Source: Paragyromitra xinjiangensis
Lineage: Eukaryota > Ascomycota > Pezizomycetes > Pezizales > Discinaceae
Length of the DNA stretch: 64,000 nt
Direction of reading: 5' to 3'
Assembly: GCA_038503065.1 (NCBI GenBank)
Contig: JBCAMK010000016.1
Coordinates: 806,001-870,000, forward strand
In this document: piece after piece, positions 10,752 to 22,029 of the stretch
Layout: each line of letters opens with the position of its first letter
How positions within the stretch are numbered: position 1 is the first letter of the stretch
Program-made: the position numbers and the translations under genes
Notes under the pieces: model-generated
Databases searched by the model: none
The model's input: only the letters and a program-made list of their open reading frames with translations
What the model was told of the DNA's origin: nothing

Positions 10752-13246
10752 CACGCGCAAAGTTGAAGAAATGCACACGACATTTGGCCGGGCTAGCTGG
10801 CACCTCTCGGATATAGAATTGGGTGGGAAGCAGATTCGCTATTACTATCAAGATCCTATAACCTGTATACGCTATCTGCTTAAGCAAAGGGCATACAAAA
10901 AGGATATGGTATATGCTCCTACGATGGAGTATAATAGCGCAGGGGAGCGAATGTACGTGGAAATGCATACCGCAGACTGGTGGTGGGAGACACAGGTTTG
11001 TGAAGCACTCTGGAGTACTCCTAGAGCCTTGACCAATGCGCTAACAGCTACTCTAGAACACACTGCCGGAAGGCGCTACAGTGGTCCCTGTAATTTGTGC
11101 TTCGGATGGAACACAGCTGACCAACTTCAGCGGCGACAAGAAAGCATGGCCTATCTATATCACTATCGGCAATATCAAATCAACAACTCGAGGCAAACCT
11201 TCCAATCTCGCGATTATACTCCTGGCGTTGCTGCCGGTACCCCCGAAGCTTGGGAAGGAGTCTGCTTTCTCAAAAGTCCAGCGGCGGCAGAGCCAACAAG
11301 CTATACACAAGGTCCTGGAAGAGATTCTCGAAGGCCTTCAGAGCCCTGGCGAGAGCGGAGAACTTATGGACTGCGCAGATGGTCACCAGCGTCTCTGCTT
11401 CCCTATACTATGTGCTTGGATTGCAGATCAAGAAGAGCATGCCACCCTCCATAATATTCAAAGCCAGGCGTGTGCAAAGTGTGAAGTTGATTTTGATAGC
11501 CTTGGGGACTTTGCCGAATTCCCTCCGCACAATCACCCAATCTATCGAGCTAAGATACAGCAATTCCGCCAGGACCCTACAAACACAGCTCCAATTGAAT
11601 ACCTCGTCTCGAAGTCTGTCAAAACTCTCTACAATGCTCTCTGGGCTTTCCCCAATGTCCTCGTGCACGAGTTGCATAAGCCTGACCTGCTGCACAATAT
11701 TTATTTGGGAGTATTGAAGCATATGATGGAATGGATCCAGTCGTTTTTAGGGAAGTATGGTCGCCTAGCGCAATTTGACGAAGCATGGCGATCGATGCCA
11801 CCATATCCAGGATTTTCAGTCCCTACGAAGGCTTATAGGGAGGTAACGCAGTGGCAGGGGAAGGAGATGCGTAATCTTGGGAGGATAGTCCTGGGAGCCT
11901 TCGCCATAGCTCTCAGGGATCCCCCGAAAAAGTACAAAGATATCTTCAAGAAGGCGCTGATATGTGTTCGCTCATTTGTGGACTTTCCCCTTATGGCGCA
12001 ATACAACACCCACACCTCGGAAACATTGGGATATATGAAGGGGTATTTGGAGGATTTCCACGAGCATAAAGATGTGTTTCTGGAATTCCGAGCATACAAG
12101 AAGACGAAGAAAGCAGCAAAGGAACGAACAAAGGCACTAATGGATGCTCTGCAGGCTCCTTCCACCTCCGCGTCGGCCGCAACCAACACAGCCCAAGGCA
12201 ACAAGCGGAGGAAGACCCAGGATGGCTCAGGGAGCCTTGACCGCAGCCTTGAGGAGCTTCAGGAAATCCGTCAAGCCTCTCATTTCAACTTTATCAAGAT
12301 GCATCTCCTCACACACTTCTGCCAGCATGTGGAACGATTTGGTAACATACCCATGTTCTCTACTGATATTAGCGAGCTTGCACACAAAGAGCAAATCAAA
12401 GATAGCTATAAGGCATCCAACAAAGTTGATGCCACGCTCCAGATCCTCGATATATATGCCAGTCGTCAAGCCTTCGAGATGCGATTGCTAAACCTGAAAG
12501 CAATTGTAGAAAGCTCTGAGAGTTATGCCGAGAGCTCTCTTGGCTCTGCAAAGACTTTGCAACAGTTGTTTGGTATAGGCAAAGAACGGGCACCGAATAT
12601 CAAGGCATTACATCCGGAAAGCCTGCCGCGGCGCAACCTTAAAAACCGGGATCGCGACTGTTGCTTCCTCGCAGATGTCGCTGAGGCACTCGAACTGGAC
12701 CGATACAACCTTGGAAAAAGTATCCTGGAGTGGGCAAAGGATGTAGAAGGCTCTGAGGGCTTTGGCGAAGACCCACAAAACCTTCTCCACTATCCGGCAG
12801 AACGATTTGAATGTTTGCAAGTTCCCATCCCGACTTTTCAAGAAACTGATCTATACGAGGTCCATAACCTTCGCTGCACAGGGCGGAGGAAGTTTAGGAA
12901 TAGAGCGCCACGAAATGACTGGGTCTGGATACAAGCAGGGTCGGAGGAGAATTGGGGGGCATTCCGGGGGCGCCTGCCAGCTAGACTTCAGGCATTATTT
13001 AAGCTTCGCAATCCCATAAGCAGCCATTGGCACAGGTTGTGCCTAGTGGAGGTTTTAGAGGCAGCCAATAGGGGATCAGTAGATAGCTCCCATGGCCTTC
13101 TCAAAGCCTCTAAGCGCTCCCCAAGGAAGCTGTGGGTGGTGGATATCAGGAGTGTATTAGGAATGGCACATTTGATACCGCTAGGGCAAAATGATTGGCT
13201 TGTAAATACACAAATAGATCTTAGAACATGGAACGAGCTATACTAG
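10733..13246 (+). pseudogene. Plavaka-like transposase, 5' cut by LINE and frameshifted
   Basis: Two adjacent frames encode one Plavaka-type transposase. The first (~10740-11063) gives IELGGKQIRYYYQDPITCIR, then MVYAPT...GERMYVEMHTADWWWETQ, and then ATLEHT. After a one-base frame change near 11060-11065 the second frame continues as LPEGATVVPV, ICASDGTQLTNFSGDKKAWP, TIGNI and H..HKPDLLHNIYLGVLKHM, to the stop at 13246. These are the conserved blocks of the large Plavaka transposases common in fungi. The N-terminal part is missing because the LINE array sits inside the coding sequence: the frame is open back to the LINE border. The gene is inactive. Confidence 0.8.
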
Positions 13247-13582
13247 GAGTAAGAGCTAGCTTGATTAATAAAGCATGTTTGATAGAAAGCGTCAGAAGCC
13301 TTCGCGATGATCTCCAGAGCAAGAAAGAATGATCCAATAGCCATCAAGTCTCTGATATACCATGATTACCCGCGTCAATCTCAGTGACTTCAGAGCCTGC
13401 GTTGCAGCATATGGAGAACCTGACGCAAGCAAATAAGCCTCTGATAAACAGGGCGCAGCTGGCTCCCAGAGCATCAGTCAGAACGCTGCAGGCACTTGGG
13501 ACGCTCCAGATTCGCATGACGAAAATAGTGTGTCCTGACGCAGCAGCGAAGTATCAGGGCGAAATTTCGGTCTTGCTGATGA
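13247..13582 (+). other. 3' non-coding part of the Plavaka-type element
   Basis: No convincing gene. It may hold a 110-bp inverted-repeat insertion at 13472-13581 (separate entry). The DNA after it continues into the conserved right terminus of the transposon. Confidence 0.4.
13472..13581. mobile_element. Candidate short CATCAG-ended element (F)
   Basis: A CATCAGTCAGAAC start and a GGTCTTGCTGATG end are flanked on both sides by AG, matching the 2-bp duplications of elements A-E. The DNA following it (AGAATAGTTCTCCC) is where homology to the X right end resumes, as expected of an insertion. The inverted repeats are short and imperfect, so this is the weakest member. Confidence 0.35.
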
Positions 13583-13858
13583 GAATAGTTCTCCCAGTTG
13601 CGCCGCCTATCAGCCATAGCTGGTGGGGCATGCATAGGTGGATTAGGAACTCAACCACATCTCTAAGTGTTTGATGTCATCGGAGATCTGCTACAGGCCC
13701 GTCAGCCTTAGCACCTCCGGATGTTCCTAACCACCAGGTCAGCGGGGTACTGGTGTTCCATAGCATGTGGTAGCTACTTCACTCATGCTGGTCCTTGTAC
13801 CTCTCCGTCTGCCCGGGTCTATTCTACCTTTCGCATGTAACAGCCTTGTGGGTCCGTT
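13583..13858 (+). repeat. Right terminus shared by the Plavaka element and X
   Basis: Nearly identical to 22723-22998 and related to the split copy at 23611-23742/53556-53650. It ends CCGTTACA. The left end of X begins TGTAACGG at 17691, so the termini form an inverted repeat TGTAACRG..CYGTTACA. Confidence 0.65.
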
Positions 13859-14679
13859 ACAATACCAAAGTAACACACCTATTACACGAAGCTGCCCTAC
13901 CACCGCTCAACCTGCTACTGGATTACCATTCACAAAAATATGGCGTTCGCATTCTAAAAAACAATGCGCACAACCCAGCCTTCCTTCCATTGCTTAAATG
14001 TCTTCCACAAACAACAAAATACAAAGGCACAGGACTCAAAAGAATTGCCTCCCTGCTCCACCCCCTCATCAATAACCAACCCCTTGAAAGACTCGAATAT
14101 CCCTTCCAACCCCCCTTCCTCACACCTAGTTCCCTACAAATTTCCCAACTCTCCAAAAAACAAACAGCCACACAACACATCAGCTGGACAGGCACACTTG
14201 AAAATTCCTGGCTCCTATATACAGATGGTTCCCTCAGCGATAATGGACATTCATCCTCCGCAGCATATATTGCTCACATACGCCACGGCATCACCACCCA
14301 AACATCAGTAAAAATCGATAAAGCCGCCCTGGCCGCCTGGAGGTCTAGGCGGTCGGGTGGAATGTTACCCTTCTGCTAGGTTGCTGCACCACCTCGGCGC
14401 ACCCGGGAGGCATGGTTTCTAGACCTTTGACCGCCTGGAGGAGGTCGTTTCATTCTGTAGCAAAAGGTGTAGTGGGCTGCTTCTGGGCATGGGTGGTCCC
14501 TCGCTGCCGCAGGATTTTGGAAGCAGTTCACCCTGTAGAATGGATTTGTGCAGTAGGGCCTGGAATATTCGGGAATCACTTGTATGGAACCAATATCATT
14601 GACAATTGCTTTATTCTATGTATCTATCTATATATCTATGTACAAATATAAAGGGCGCAGCTAAACTACCTTCTGTGGA

Positions 14680-15150
14680 AGCTGCAGCAGCGAGTCGACG
14701 ACCTGCCAGAGGCAGGCAGCGAATTGACCTATTGGCGCAGGCACAGGCGCAGGCTCAGGCAGCGAATCGACCTATTGGCGCAGGCGCAGGAAGCTCGGGC
14801 AGCGAATTGACCATAGGCGCAGGCTCAGGCTCAGGCTCAGGCAGCGAATTGACCATATGGCGCAGGCGCAGGCTCAGGCTCAGGCTCAGGCAGCGAATCG
14901 ACCTATTGGCGCAGGCACAGGCTCAGGCTCAGGCTCAGGCTCAGGCAGCAAATTGACCATATGGTGGAAGTGGAGGAAGCTGTGGAAGCTGCAGCAGCGG
15001 ATCGACCATGTGGCGGAGGCGGCGGAAGCTCAGGCAGCGAATCGACCATATGGCGGAGGCAACGGAAGCTCAGGCAGCAGATCGACGACCTCTAGGAGGC
15101 GGCGGAAGCTCAGGAAGCTGAGGCAGCGAATTGAGCTGTTTGCTGAGCTC
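14680..15150 (+). repeat. GC-rich minisatellite in element A
   Basis: Degenerate units of about 40 bp are built around AGCTCAGGCAGCGAAT and TGACCATATGGCG. Parts are further expanded as CAGGCT/CAGGCG hexamers. The same units fill elements B and C. Confidence 0.85.
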
Positions 15151-15429
15151 GCTTAGGCAGAAGCAAGCAGCCAGCGGAGGCAGCGGAAGTGGAAGCAGTG
15201 GATCAAAGCGAGTCTAAGAGGCATATCAGCGGGAATCATATTAACAGAAGCGAGACGTTACCTAGGTGTTTCTTTCCAAACAGAGCTTAGTACTTCGAGC
15301 CTAAAAGTCACAATGTTAGCAAAGTCCTATGGTACAGCGAGGTTGGGAATGGTGGGAGGGAATAGGGGGAAGCAATAGTGGGAAGGATGGGAGGGAATAG
15401 GGGGAGGTGGAGATTGGTGTCTTACTAGG

Positions 15430-15552
15430 TGTTGCTTTGGCGACGACTAAGCGACGACTTGGCGACGACTTGGCGATGACTTGGCAACTACAAAGTGATG
15501 ACTAAGCGACGACTTGGCGACGACTTGGCGACTACAAAGTGATGACTAAGAG
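15430..15552 (+). repeat. GGCGACGACTT short tandem repeats
   Basis: Repeated GGCGACGACTT and ACTAAGCGACGACTTGG units, interspersed with CTACAAAGTGATGACTAAG. Shorter versions sit at the same relative place in elements B (~44010-44065) and C (~25225-25265). Confidence 0.7.
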
Positions 15553-16681
15553 ACCTCCAGATTTTTGAAAATCGCTAAGTGCCTTGGAGCGAGTGAAGTG
15601 AATTTTGCGAGGTCCCGGGTTTTCAGGGACTTAGAAAAATTTGCTAAGTACTCAAGCTGCCGCCCAGCGCTGCCGGATGGTGGGAGGTCGCCCGGAAGCC
15701 CTGCAAGCAGCAAGCGACGCCCAGGAGAAGCGCTGCAGGAAGCAAGTAACCTCCAGGTGCGGCAGGCGGTCGGGCGGAATATGTTCCTATTGGGCGCAAA
15801 TTTTTTTTTACTGATGAACCTTCACACATTCCTGCGCCCTCGGACATCATGCCGAAAACGAAGACGCTGAAATTCATGCCATACAAGAAGCCTTAGCACT
15901 GCTACTCCAACACATCTTTCATCCAACATCCATATATATATGCGTTGACAATCAAAACGCCCTGAAATCACTCGCAAGAGGGCCCACACACAACAAAGAA
16001 TATTTATGGCACGCGCTCAACGCATGCCGTTCACTCCAAAACAAAGGATGCTCCATTAATGGATTATGGACTCCCTCCCATATGCAAATCTTTGGCAATG
16101 AGAAAGCCGATCAGTTAGCCACATTCGCCCATAACAAACCCCTTTGTTCATGGCATCGCCTCACCCTTGGACATCTTTCACTCCTACCCAAAAAACATTT
16201 ACTCAAAGCATGGGCCTCCAACACCTCTGAGCCCACCGCACTTCATATCGCACAACATCTTATACTGCTTTCACGCAAACGATTTTCCAAACTTGTTAAA
16301 ATACGCCATCAAGCACATTTCATCGATCCCACCGGTTTTACCAATCCCCTAACATGCACATGCGGTGAACAGGAGGGCTCCTATCACCGTATCATGACTT
16401 GCAAGCTTAGAAATAAAGAACGACAGGATTTCTTTAAAAATTCAGAACCAAATTGGAATATTTTCTTTTTGCCTAAGTTAAATCTTTCTGATTTTTTTTC
16501 TTATATTGATTTGATTGGGTAATAAAATATTTTGCGGATAGTAGGAAGATTGTTTTCCTTTAGTTTCATTAAATTGTGGTATTAATTTTCTTCTTTTTCC
16601 CTTTTTTACGGGGAGAAATTATTTGTAGTTGGCAGTGGATGAGGCGATATACTTTAGTATTAGGGCCGTAGAATTAAAACA

Positions 16682-17690
16682 CTAAACACTAAACGCTAGA
16701 GGCAGTAACAGCATACCCGTTACAATATTTCCCTCACCTCCTCCTGCTCCTCCTCCCTGGTTCTTGTTTCCCTGCCCTTGCTGTTCTCTAATTTCTCTTC
16801 CTGTTCTTCCTCCACTACTTTCTCCTTCTTCCTTCTTTTCTTTGGAGGGCCTTGGGTATGTTCCTCTTGGTAGCCATGAGCTACCACTATCGAGGGGTGG
16901 TGGTGTATTACCACTGCCGCCTGCAAGGGACCAAGGTCCATAAGAAAAGGGACCTCTAGGTGTCTGCGGAGGTATTGGAGTAGAGGATGAGCCTGAGGGC
17001 GCAAAACTAACAGCTGGTTTTTGAACTGCAGAGGGTAAGGGTGGGGGGTCTGTTTTATTGGTAGGTGTGGTAGGTAGGGTGATTGGGAAGGTATCTGAGA
17101 GAAAGACACTACTAGATCTTTCTCTTCCTGCCGCTGGTTTCGGGGGTGCGGTGATGTGTAGGCGGCCTTCTGTGATGGCCTGCTGTAGTGCTCCAATGTA
17201 GTCAGGAATTCCAACTGCTTCGGGGGGGTCTATATACATGGGATCAGTTGCAAGGTGATCTTTGTCCGTCAGCAACTGTTGTAGATGCTGCTGGAGGTTG
17301 AGGACTTTCCGGTCCAAATACTTGGCAGCCTCCCGTAACAAGGTATTCTCCACTTCTTGCCGTTCCTGTAGCATTCTCATAGTCTGTGTGGTATCACCAA
17401 CCGATAGGTTGATCTGGGACATGATATGGTCTTGAAATGCGTCAAAGAAATCGGCTATGGTGACTTTTGATGTGTCTGTCCATGGAGTGGAGATGCCTGG
17501 GATATGTCTTTGAATAGTGGATTTCAGGCAGTGGACTAGTTGAGTCATGTCTGTCTCTCCTACTGCTAGTTCTTTCTTTTCCCAGGTAATCTGGAGAGGA
17601 AGCACCGGGGCATTGATCGCCGGGGTTTCGGATCTGCGGGAGGATCTCATGATGGGTGATCTCAAGGTGACTGAGTCTTTAAGATTATAC
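16682..17690 (-). pseudogene. Unidentified gag-like frame, broken at both ends
   Basis: An open frame on the minus strand of ~310 residues. ATG 17650 gives MRSSRRSETP. It contains a helical, coiled-coil-like stretch (QERQEVENTLLREAAKYLDR...LQQHLQQLL), then a Pro/Ser/Thr-rich segment, and ends in Gly/Glu/Lys-rich low complexity. Upstream it is cut by the start of element X at 17691. Downstream it runs into the LINE copy 3 terminus at ~16727. I do not recognise a domain. The layout (acidic helical domain, then a low-complexity basic tail) is gag-like, so it may be a retroelement fragment, but a host gene is not excluded. Confidence 0.45.
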
Positions 17691-18129
17691 TGTAACGGGG
17701 GTGGACCTCTAGACAACTACTAAGGCTAGGTAGGAAAACACCTGTTGCTTATACTAAACTCAGGCTGAGATCTTAAAGTATTTTCGTGCAGTATACTCAA
17801 TAATCTTAAGGGCGGAACTCGGTAATTCTTGTCACCAGGTCTCTTGTTGAAGATGGAGAAGAGCAACTGGTGGCGCGGCTCACCAGTACTTGTAGTACTG
17901 CATGCTTACCACCTCTACTCAGTTCTACTCAGCTGGGGGATCCGGTTAACCCTGAATCCTGTCAGTGATCATGGGCGGGTCCCTTCGGAAGTGTTCTCTC
18001 ACATTCTGCTGGGGTTCTGCACCTCATGTGCAACCACTCCTCATGCACTGCTCTACCAGTCAGGACTCTATAATCTGCCAGCCTAGTCCTGCAGGAGTAC
18101 TTGGAACAGTGCCTACCGACAACAACAAC

Positions 18130-18460
18130 CACGAAACGACTTTTTGGTCATAACTCCACCAGTTTTACTCCGATTAACGAGATTTTTGGTTATTCGGACT
18201 CGCCTCACTGCCCCCGTTCGATCCTGCTATTGTACGTCGAGGTCGCTCTCGATTTGCAAAAGTTGTTGTCGAATTCGCTATTTTACCCCTCTTTTCCCCC
18301 CTACACCTCAAATCTTGAGATCTTGCAAGACCTCATAACTCCACGAGTTTTCGTCCGATTAGCTCGACCCCGGGCTTTTTAGACTCCCCACACCGAGCCC
18401 GTTCGATCGCCCTCTCGTTCGTCCGGATCGGAGCAGATTTGCAGAAGTTGTTGACACTTC
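18130..18460 (+). promoter_or_regulatory. LINE 3a 5' UTR with two tandem-like monomers
   Basis: Two related segments (~18150-18275 and ~18332-18452) each begin with CATAACTCCACNAGTTTT. Each continues through GTCCGATTA- or CTCCGATTA-type sequence and GTTCGATC, and closes with TTGCARAAGTTGTTG. LINE 3b has the same pair (~19769-19885 and ~19962-20080). Repeated 5' UTR units often act as LINE internal promoters; that role is an inference here. Confidence 0.5.
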
Positions 18461-20179
18461 CTGCTCCCACCCTCCCCCACCCGCCAGGGACCCCCCCAGG
18501 GCCCCACAACAACCCCCCATACACCCCACCTCCTCCTGTCGGTTCAGGACCCTCCTCCATGTCTTCCTCTTCGTCCAGAGGCAGAGGGAGAGGCAGAGGC
18601 TTTCAGTCTCCCTCTCCTGGCGCAATTTCGCCCTTCACCACCCCCACAACACCCACAGCACCCACCACACCCCCCAATTCGCGACTTTCTGCCCTCCACC
18701 ATGGAGACCCAGAGCAGACCCCTACTCAAACCCTCCCACTGCGTCCTGCTGTTGCCCTTCAGGACTATGAGTCACTCCCACTCCCTCCAGATTCTCAAGA
18801 CCATGAGATGACAGAGTCAAAGTCAGAGCATGAGAGCATGGATGACTTCGTGGCTCCCACCCTCAACACCACTATCAAGATCGCAGATGCTGTGATCCAA
18901 ATCGCCAGAGACCTCCACTAGTATCGCCTCTATGTGAAGCAACTGGAGAGGGAAATCAGACGCCTCCAGAAGGCAGCCAGGAACCCCCCACCTCCCCCTA
19001 CCGTTCACAACGACCCAGCTCTTGTGGAGAAGGTAGCAACCCTCACAACCAAGGTGGCAGACTTGGAGCAGAAACGTGCCTTAACTAGCATTCTGGCCAC
19101 TGCCAACCTCCCCCCACCACCAGCAGCTGCCCCAGCACCTGCACCTCACTCATGGGCTCAGGTTGCCTCTAAAAAGGCCTCCAGACCCGCCCCCAAGGCC
19201 TCCAAGGCCCCCAAACCACCCACCAACCCTCCCAAGCATGACCGCACCCTCATCATCACCAGGAATGGTCTACCCATTCCTGAGGATGTCACCCCACTCA
19301 CTATTCGCAACAAAGTCAATGCAGCGTTAGAAAGCCCCTTGATTGCAGGAGTGCGATTTACACCTGCTCACCATGTGCAGCTCATTGCTGTCACCACCAC
19401 CACCTCCAACACACTCCTCAGGCAGAGATCAAAGCTTGAGGAGATTGTGAGATCCACCATCCCCAATGCCAACAGCCTGGAGAAAGAAGTCACTCTTTTT
19501 CAGGTTGTTTTGCATAACGTACCCACCTCCATTCCTTCTGGCGAAGAAGGATTTCAACACATCAGGTCAGAGGTTGAACAGTTCAACCCTGGCACCACCC
19601 TCATGCGCGACCCTCGCTGGCTCACCAGACCAGAGCAGAGAGAGGGCAAGCAGGCTTCCTCCTTGGTTTTGACCATCCAGGGGAAACAACCTGCCACCAC
19701 TGCCCTTGAGAGAGGGCTCTCCCTTTTCGGGTACCGACAACAACAACGCCAAAGTGACTTTTTGGTCACAACTCCACCAATACTACTCCGATTAACGAGA
19801 TTTTTGATTATTCGGAATCAGCTCGCTGCCCTCGTTCCATCCTGCTATTTTACGTCGAGGTCGCTCTCGATTTGCAAAAGTTGTTGTCGAATTCGCTGTT
19901 TTACCCCTCTTTTTCCCCCCAACAACAAAAACCTCACCAAACTTTGGCAATCTGCATTTTGTCATAACTCCACCAGTTTTCGTCCGATTAGCTCGACCCC
20001 GGGCTTTTTGGAACCGCCTCAGCGCGCCCGTTCGATCGCCCTCTCGTTCGTTCGGATCCGACCAGAACTGCAGAAGTTCTGCTCGATTTCCCACCCCCTC
20101 CGCCAGGGACCCCCTCCAGGGCCCAGCACCACCCCCCCTACACACCCCACCTCCTCCTGTCGGTTCAGGATCCTTCTCT

Positions 20180-21715
20180 ATGTCTTCCTCTTCGTCTAGA
20201 GGCAGAGGGAGAGGCAGAGGTTTCAGGTCTCCCTCTTCTGTGACTAGCTCACCCCAAAACTCGCTCCAAACGCCGTTTGGCGCCCCTACAACACCTCCAA
20301 ACACCCGATTTTCGCCTCTGCTCTAAGGAGACCCAGAGCAAACACCTACCCAAGCCCTGCCACTTCGCCCAGCAGTCCCCCTACCTCACTATGCCTCCCT
20401 GCCCACCACAGAGCCCACAGAGAGTGGCTCTGTCCTCCTGGAAGAGTCTGACTCTGACATGACGGACACTGAGGGACCCCTCACCTTCTCCACCACCCTA
20501 CCTCCAGTCATCCAAATCGATGATTCTAACAGCAATTTGGATCGCCTTGGTGCCATTGGCACTGGGGAGAACTACAACCCCTCCCTCTTCGCAGTGATGG
20601 ATGAGCAGAACAGGCTCATCAAAGTACTCACCAAACGCGTCAAACAGCTTGCAAAAGCTATCAACACACCCCCACCAGCCCCTACCTTCCACAACGATCC
20701 AGCTCTAGTGGAAAAGGTGGCCACCCTCACCTCCAAGGTTGCAGACTTGGAACAGAAACGGACTCTCACAACCATTCTGACCTCTGCCAACCTCCCCCTA
20801 CCTCCCCCGCCAGCCACCACCTCCTGGGCTCAGGTTGCCTCTAAAAGGGCTCCTAGACCCGCCAGCAAGGCCTCCAAGCCTACCAAAACACCTCCAAACC
20901 CCCCAAAACGCGACCGTACACTCATCATCACCAGGAATGGTCTACCCATTCCTGATGACATCACCCCACTCCTCATTCGCAATGCAGTCAATGCTGCCCT
21001 GGAAAGGCCATTGATTGCAGAGGTGCGATTCACACCAGCTCACCATGTGCAGCTCATTGCTGTCACCTCCACTACCTCTGACTCCCTCCTTAAGCAAAGA
21101 CAGAAGCTTGAGGAAGTTGTTCGCAACACCATCCCCAATGCCAACAGCATGGAGAAGGAAGCAGTCCTGACCCAGGTTGTTGTGCACAACATTCCCACCT
21201 CCATTCCCTCTGGCGAAGAGGGCTTCCAGCAAATCAGATCTGAGGTTGAGCAGTTTAACCCAGGCACCACCCTACTCCGCGACCCCCGCTGGCTCACCAG
21301 ACCTGAGCAGAGAGAGGGGAAACAGTCATCCTCCATGGTTCTTACCATTGTGGGGAAGCAGCCTGCCACCACTGCCCTTGAGAGAGGGCTCTCCATGTTT
21401 GGACTTCGTCACAAAGTCACCAAATACCTTCGCTTTAGGCCAGACACCCAATGCACTACCTGCCTGGCCTTTGGCCACCCACAACAACACTGTACCAGCA
21501 AGACCCCCTTCTGCAACAACTGTGCTGGGCCTCATACAGCATCCTCCCACTCCTGCGCAACCTCCTCTTGCACCATCAAGGGAGCTCCCTGCCTCCACAC
21601 CATCATCCGTTGCAAGAACTGTAACGAACCGCATCGTGGTAACTTCTCTGGTTGCCTCAAACTCACCCAAGCCAAACTTAGTGCCAGCGAACGTCAGGAT
21701 CGTATGGTAACTTAA
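20180..21715 (+). pseudogene. LINE 3b ORF1 (gag-like, CCHC) with an early stop
   Basis: The frame from ATG 20180 (MSSSSSRGRGRGRG) meets TAA near 20324, then is open again. From ATG 20459 it gives 418 aa, which could still be made by internal initiation. Central blocks include RDRTLIITRNGLPIP and RDPRWLTRPEQREGKQ. C-terminal knuckles are CTTCLAFGHPQQHC, CNNCAGPHTASSHSC and CKNCNEPHRGNFSGC. The protein is homologous to, but distinct from, the R ORF1. Confidence 0.8.
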
Positions 21716-22029
21716 GTTACACCCCACCCTTATTGATGTATCCAACCTTCAGGGGTCTTTGGACCTGGTGGAAGGAGTGCTATAGGCACAAAGCAAGCGA
21801 TGGTAAAGGAAGAATGCCCAGGGTAGTCTTGACACTGTGAGAGGGAGTCACTAGATCGGGGTATTAACACATTCACTGATGACGAGCCTAGAAGAGGCTG
21901 AGTTGGAACTGGTGGAGGATTAGTTAGTTTTGTTTTGTTTTCTTTTATGTTCCTGTTGGGTTTTCTTCTGCTGTACGCCATATCCGTTTCGGATGCATGC
22001 GAGTATGAACAATAAATAAATAAATAAAT
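21716..22029 (+). repeat. LINE 3b 3' UTR and tail hairpin
   Basis: The stem ATCCG/CGGAT with a 3-base loop lies at 21982-21994, followed by (AAAT)n. LINE 3a has the same hairpin at 22617-22629, and LINE R has ATCCGTTACGGAT at 35275-35287. The segment GCTATAGGCACAAAGCAAGC, ~240 bp upstream, is also shared with the R 3' UTR (minus strand ~35622-35661). Confidence 0.75.

Larger units (their letters stand above)
10733..13858 (+). mobile_element. Remnant of a Plavaka-type DNA transposon, right part
   Basis: It contains the transposase gene (10733-13246) and ~600 bp of right-hand non-coding end. The last ~275 bp (13583-13858), ending GGGTCCGTTACA, is repeated at 22723-22998 (ending GGGTCTGTTACA) at the right side of the small element X. 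The left end is not in the window; the LINE array lies there. X may be a non-autonomous derivative of this transposon. Confidence 0.6.
14303..15816. mobile_element. Element A: CATCAG-ended non-autonomous element with minisatellite
   Basis: Left end CATCAGTAAAAATCG and right end TTTTTTTTACTGATG form terminal inverted repeats, flanked by AA on each side. Copies 1 and 2 of the LINE show the uninterrupted site, so borders and the 2-bp duplication are directly seen. Inside, from left: a ~330-bp block shared with element B, an AT-rich stretch (TATCTATCTATATATC), a GC-rich minisatellite, GGCGACGACTT-type short repeats, a block with GAAAATCGCTAAGTGC, and a GC-rich right block. No transposase is visible; the long open frames are repeat read-through. 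Confidence 0.85.
13886..16522 (+). pseudogene. LINE family 1 ORF2 fragment (thumb, RNase H, Cys/His tail), split
   Basis: The first piece ends in the RNase H start (LLYTDGSLSDNGHSSSAAYI...GITTQT). Element A follows, and the second piece resumes with the rest of RNase H (AENEDAEIHA, CVDNQNALKSL, FGNEKADQLA) and the C-terminal CTCGEQEGSYHRIMTC motif, ending at 16522. Removing element A and one AA rejoins the frame as CCCAAACCTTCAC, as in copy 2. There is no RT domain. Inactive. Confidence 0.85.
13886..16707 (+). mobile_element. LINE family 1, copy 3: 5'-truncated, interrupted by element A
   Basis: Only the last ~40% of ORF2 and the 3' UTR are present: 13886-14302, then element A, then 15819-16707. 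The 3' terminus (GGGCCGTAGAATT, ACTAAA repeats, CTAGAGGCAGTA) matches copies 1 and 2. Left and right flanks both hold a GTAACAGC...CCGTTACAATA stretch (13837-13864 and 16705-16727), consistent with a long, slightly deleted target duplication. The copy is more diverged than copies 1 and 2. Confidence 0.85.
19731..22029 (+). mobile_element. LINE 3b: gag-only non-LTR element nested in 3a
   Basis: It is bounded by a perfect 12-bp duplication, CTCCCTTTTCGG (19719-19730 and 22030-22041). It starts GTACCGACAACAACAACG. It has a repeated 5' UTR, ORF1, a 3' UTR with GTGCTATAGGCACAAAGC, the hairpin ATCCGTTTCGGAT and an (AAAT)n tail. At 2299 bp the element is complete from end to end, yet has no endonuclease or RT frame. 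It must be mobilised in trans. Its 3' UTR and tail match LINE R. Confidence 0.85.

Noticed and set aside
14606..15156. Long open frames through the minisatellite of element A (repetitive AQAQA- and NRPIGAG-like peptides)
   Set aside because: They are read-through of a tandem repeat with no stop codon in several frames. Similar frames occur in B and C in shifting registers, so they are not genes.
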